Below, in pieces: positions 19,320 through 19,504 of a stretch of DNA of 19,504 bases. Position numbers and translations under genes: made by a program. The notes under the pieces were generated by a model. It was given only the letters and a program-made list of their open reading frames with translations. It did not search any database and was not told where the DNA came from. Every line of letters starts with the position of its first letter. Positions within the stretch are counted from its first letter, which is position 1. The DNA comes from Acidiphilium sp. CAG:727. Its GTDB lineage: Bacteria > Bacillota > Clostridia > Christensenellales > Borkfalkiaceae. Where the stretch lies: contig FR898393.1 of NCBI GenBank assembly GCA_000437515.1, positions 128-19,631 of the forward strand, read 5' to 3'.

Positions 19320-19395
19320 CGCCGCAAGACTTGCTCGCAACCAATACGCCGCTATTGTCGATGATTTTTGGTAAGTTTGTACTTGCCGTGCGGCG
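19320..19395 (+). other. possible folded RNA element after the last gene
   Basis: Beginning right after the stop codon, CGCCGCA (19320-19326) and TGCGGCG (19389-19395) can pair to close a 76-base region. Inside are two further hairpins: CAATA/TATTG (19342-19346 with 19353-19357) and GGTAAGT/ACTTGCC (19370-19376 with 19381-19387, one G-U pair). This is a multi-branch layout. It is not a tRNA: there is no T-arm consensus and the arm sizes are wrong. It may be a 3' UTR structure or chance. Confidence 0.28.
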
Positions 19396-19457
19396 AAACA
19401 AACGCACGGAATAACAGTCGCGACATATACCGGATTGACTAAAAACGCAATAAAGTC

Positions 19458-19503
19458 CGCGGGGGGGGGGAAAGGGGAAAAAAATTTTCCCCCCCCGCGC
19501 GTT
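19458..19503 (+). terminator. long G/C-homopolymer hairpin at the window end, possible terminator
   Basis: CGC plus a run of ten G (19461-19470) can pair with eight C (19489-19496) plus GCG, and an inner GGGGAAAA/TTTTCCCC pairing is an alternative. The element is followed by TTT as the window ends. It would serve as a terminator for the plus-strand operon, but homopolymer runs in a palindrome at a sequence edge may also be assembly error. Confidence 0.4.
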
Positions 19504-19504
19504 T

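Noticed and set aside
19320..19395. A tRNA gene
   Set aside because: Despite a 76-base span and a 7-bp closing stem, there is no GGTTC-type T-arm, the internal arms have wrong sizes and loops, and no CCA follows.

Overview
The window looks like core chromosome of an anaerobic Gram-positive bacterium (Bacillota, probably class Clostridia). This rests on a trimeric NAD-linked [FeFe]-hydrogenase, a BioY biotin transporter, an RqcP-type S4 protein next to ispDF and radA, a Firmicutes-like rifampicin region in RpoB, AGGAGG-type ribosome sites and consensus sigma-A promoters. An uncultured gut-type lineage such as the Christensenellales is possible, but the sequence alone does not settle this. There are no rRNA or tRNA genes, CRISPR arrays, transposases or phage genes.

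Layout. Positions 45-4173 (minus strand) hold a three-gene hydrogenase operon read hydC-hydB-hydA. It has a perfect TTGACA-N17-TATAAT promoter whose -35 box lies in the loop of the preceding operon's terminator. Positions 4392-7421 (minus) hold a five-gene operon: a zinc-ribbon/DUF4190 membrane protein, a small two-helix membrane protein, an ABC ATPase, its permease, and bioY. Its promoter is followed by three ATACGT boxes spaced exactly 10 bp apart. Positions 7621-15430 (minus) hold rpoB-rpoC, ended by a 12-bp terminator hairpin. The only divergent junction (15431-15678) carries two good promoters that face each other, so the rpoBC and rqcP leaders would overlap by about 95 nt. Positions 15679-19319 (plus) hold rqcP, an ispD-ispF fusion (ATGA overlap), radA and an unrecognised six-helix membrane protein. 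The last 185 bases are non-coding, with a possible folded RNA and a G/C-homopolymer hairpin at the edge.

How the genes work together. HydABC would couple NADH (probably together with reduced ferredoxin) to H2, disposing of fermentation electrons. BioY supplies biotin. RpoB and RpoC form the RNA polymerase core, and both appear to carry lineage-specific insertions of roughly 75-85 residues. The plus-strand cluster combines ribosome quality control (RqcP), isoprenoid precursor synthesis (IspDF) and recombinational repair (RadA).

I found no clearly new multi-gene system. The observations most worth a second look are the facing promoters, the promoter inside a terminator, the helically phased repeat, a 38-codon open frame after the radA stop that ends exactly on the next start codon, and the RNA polymerase insertions.
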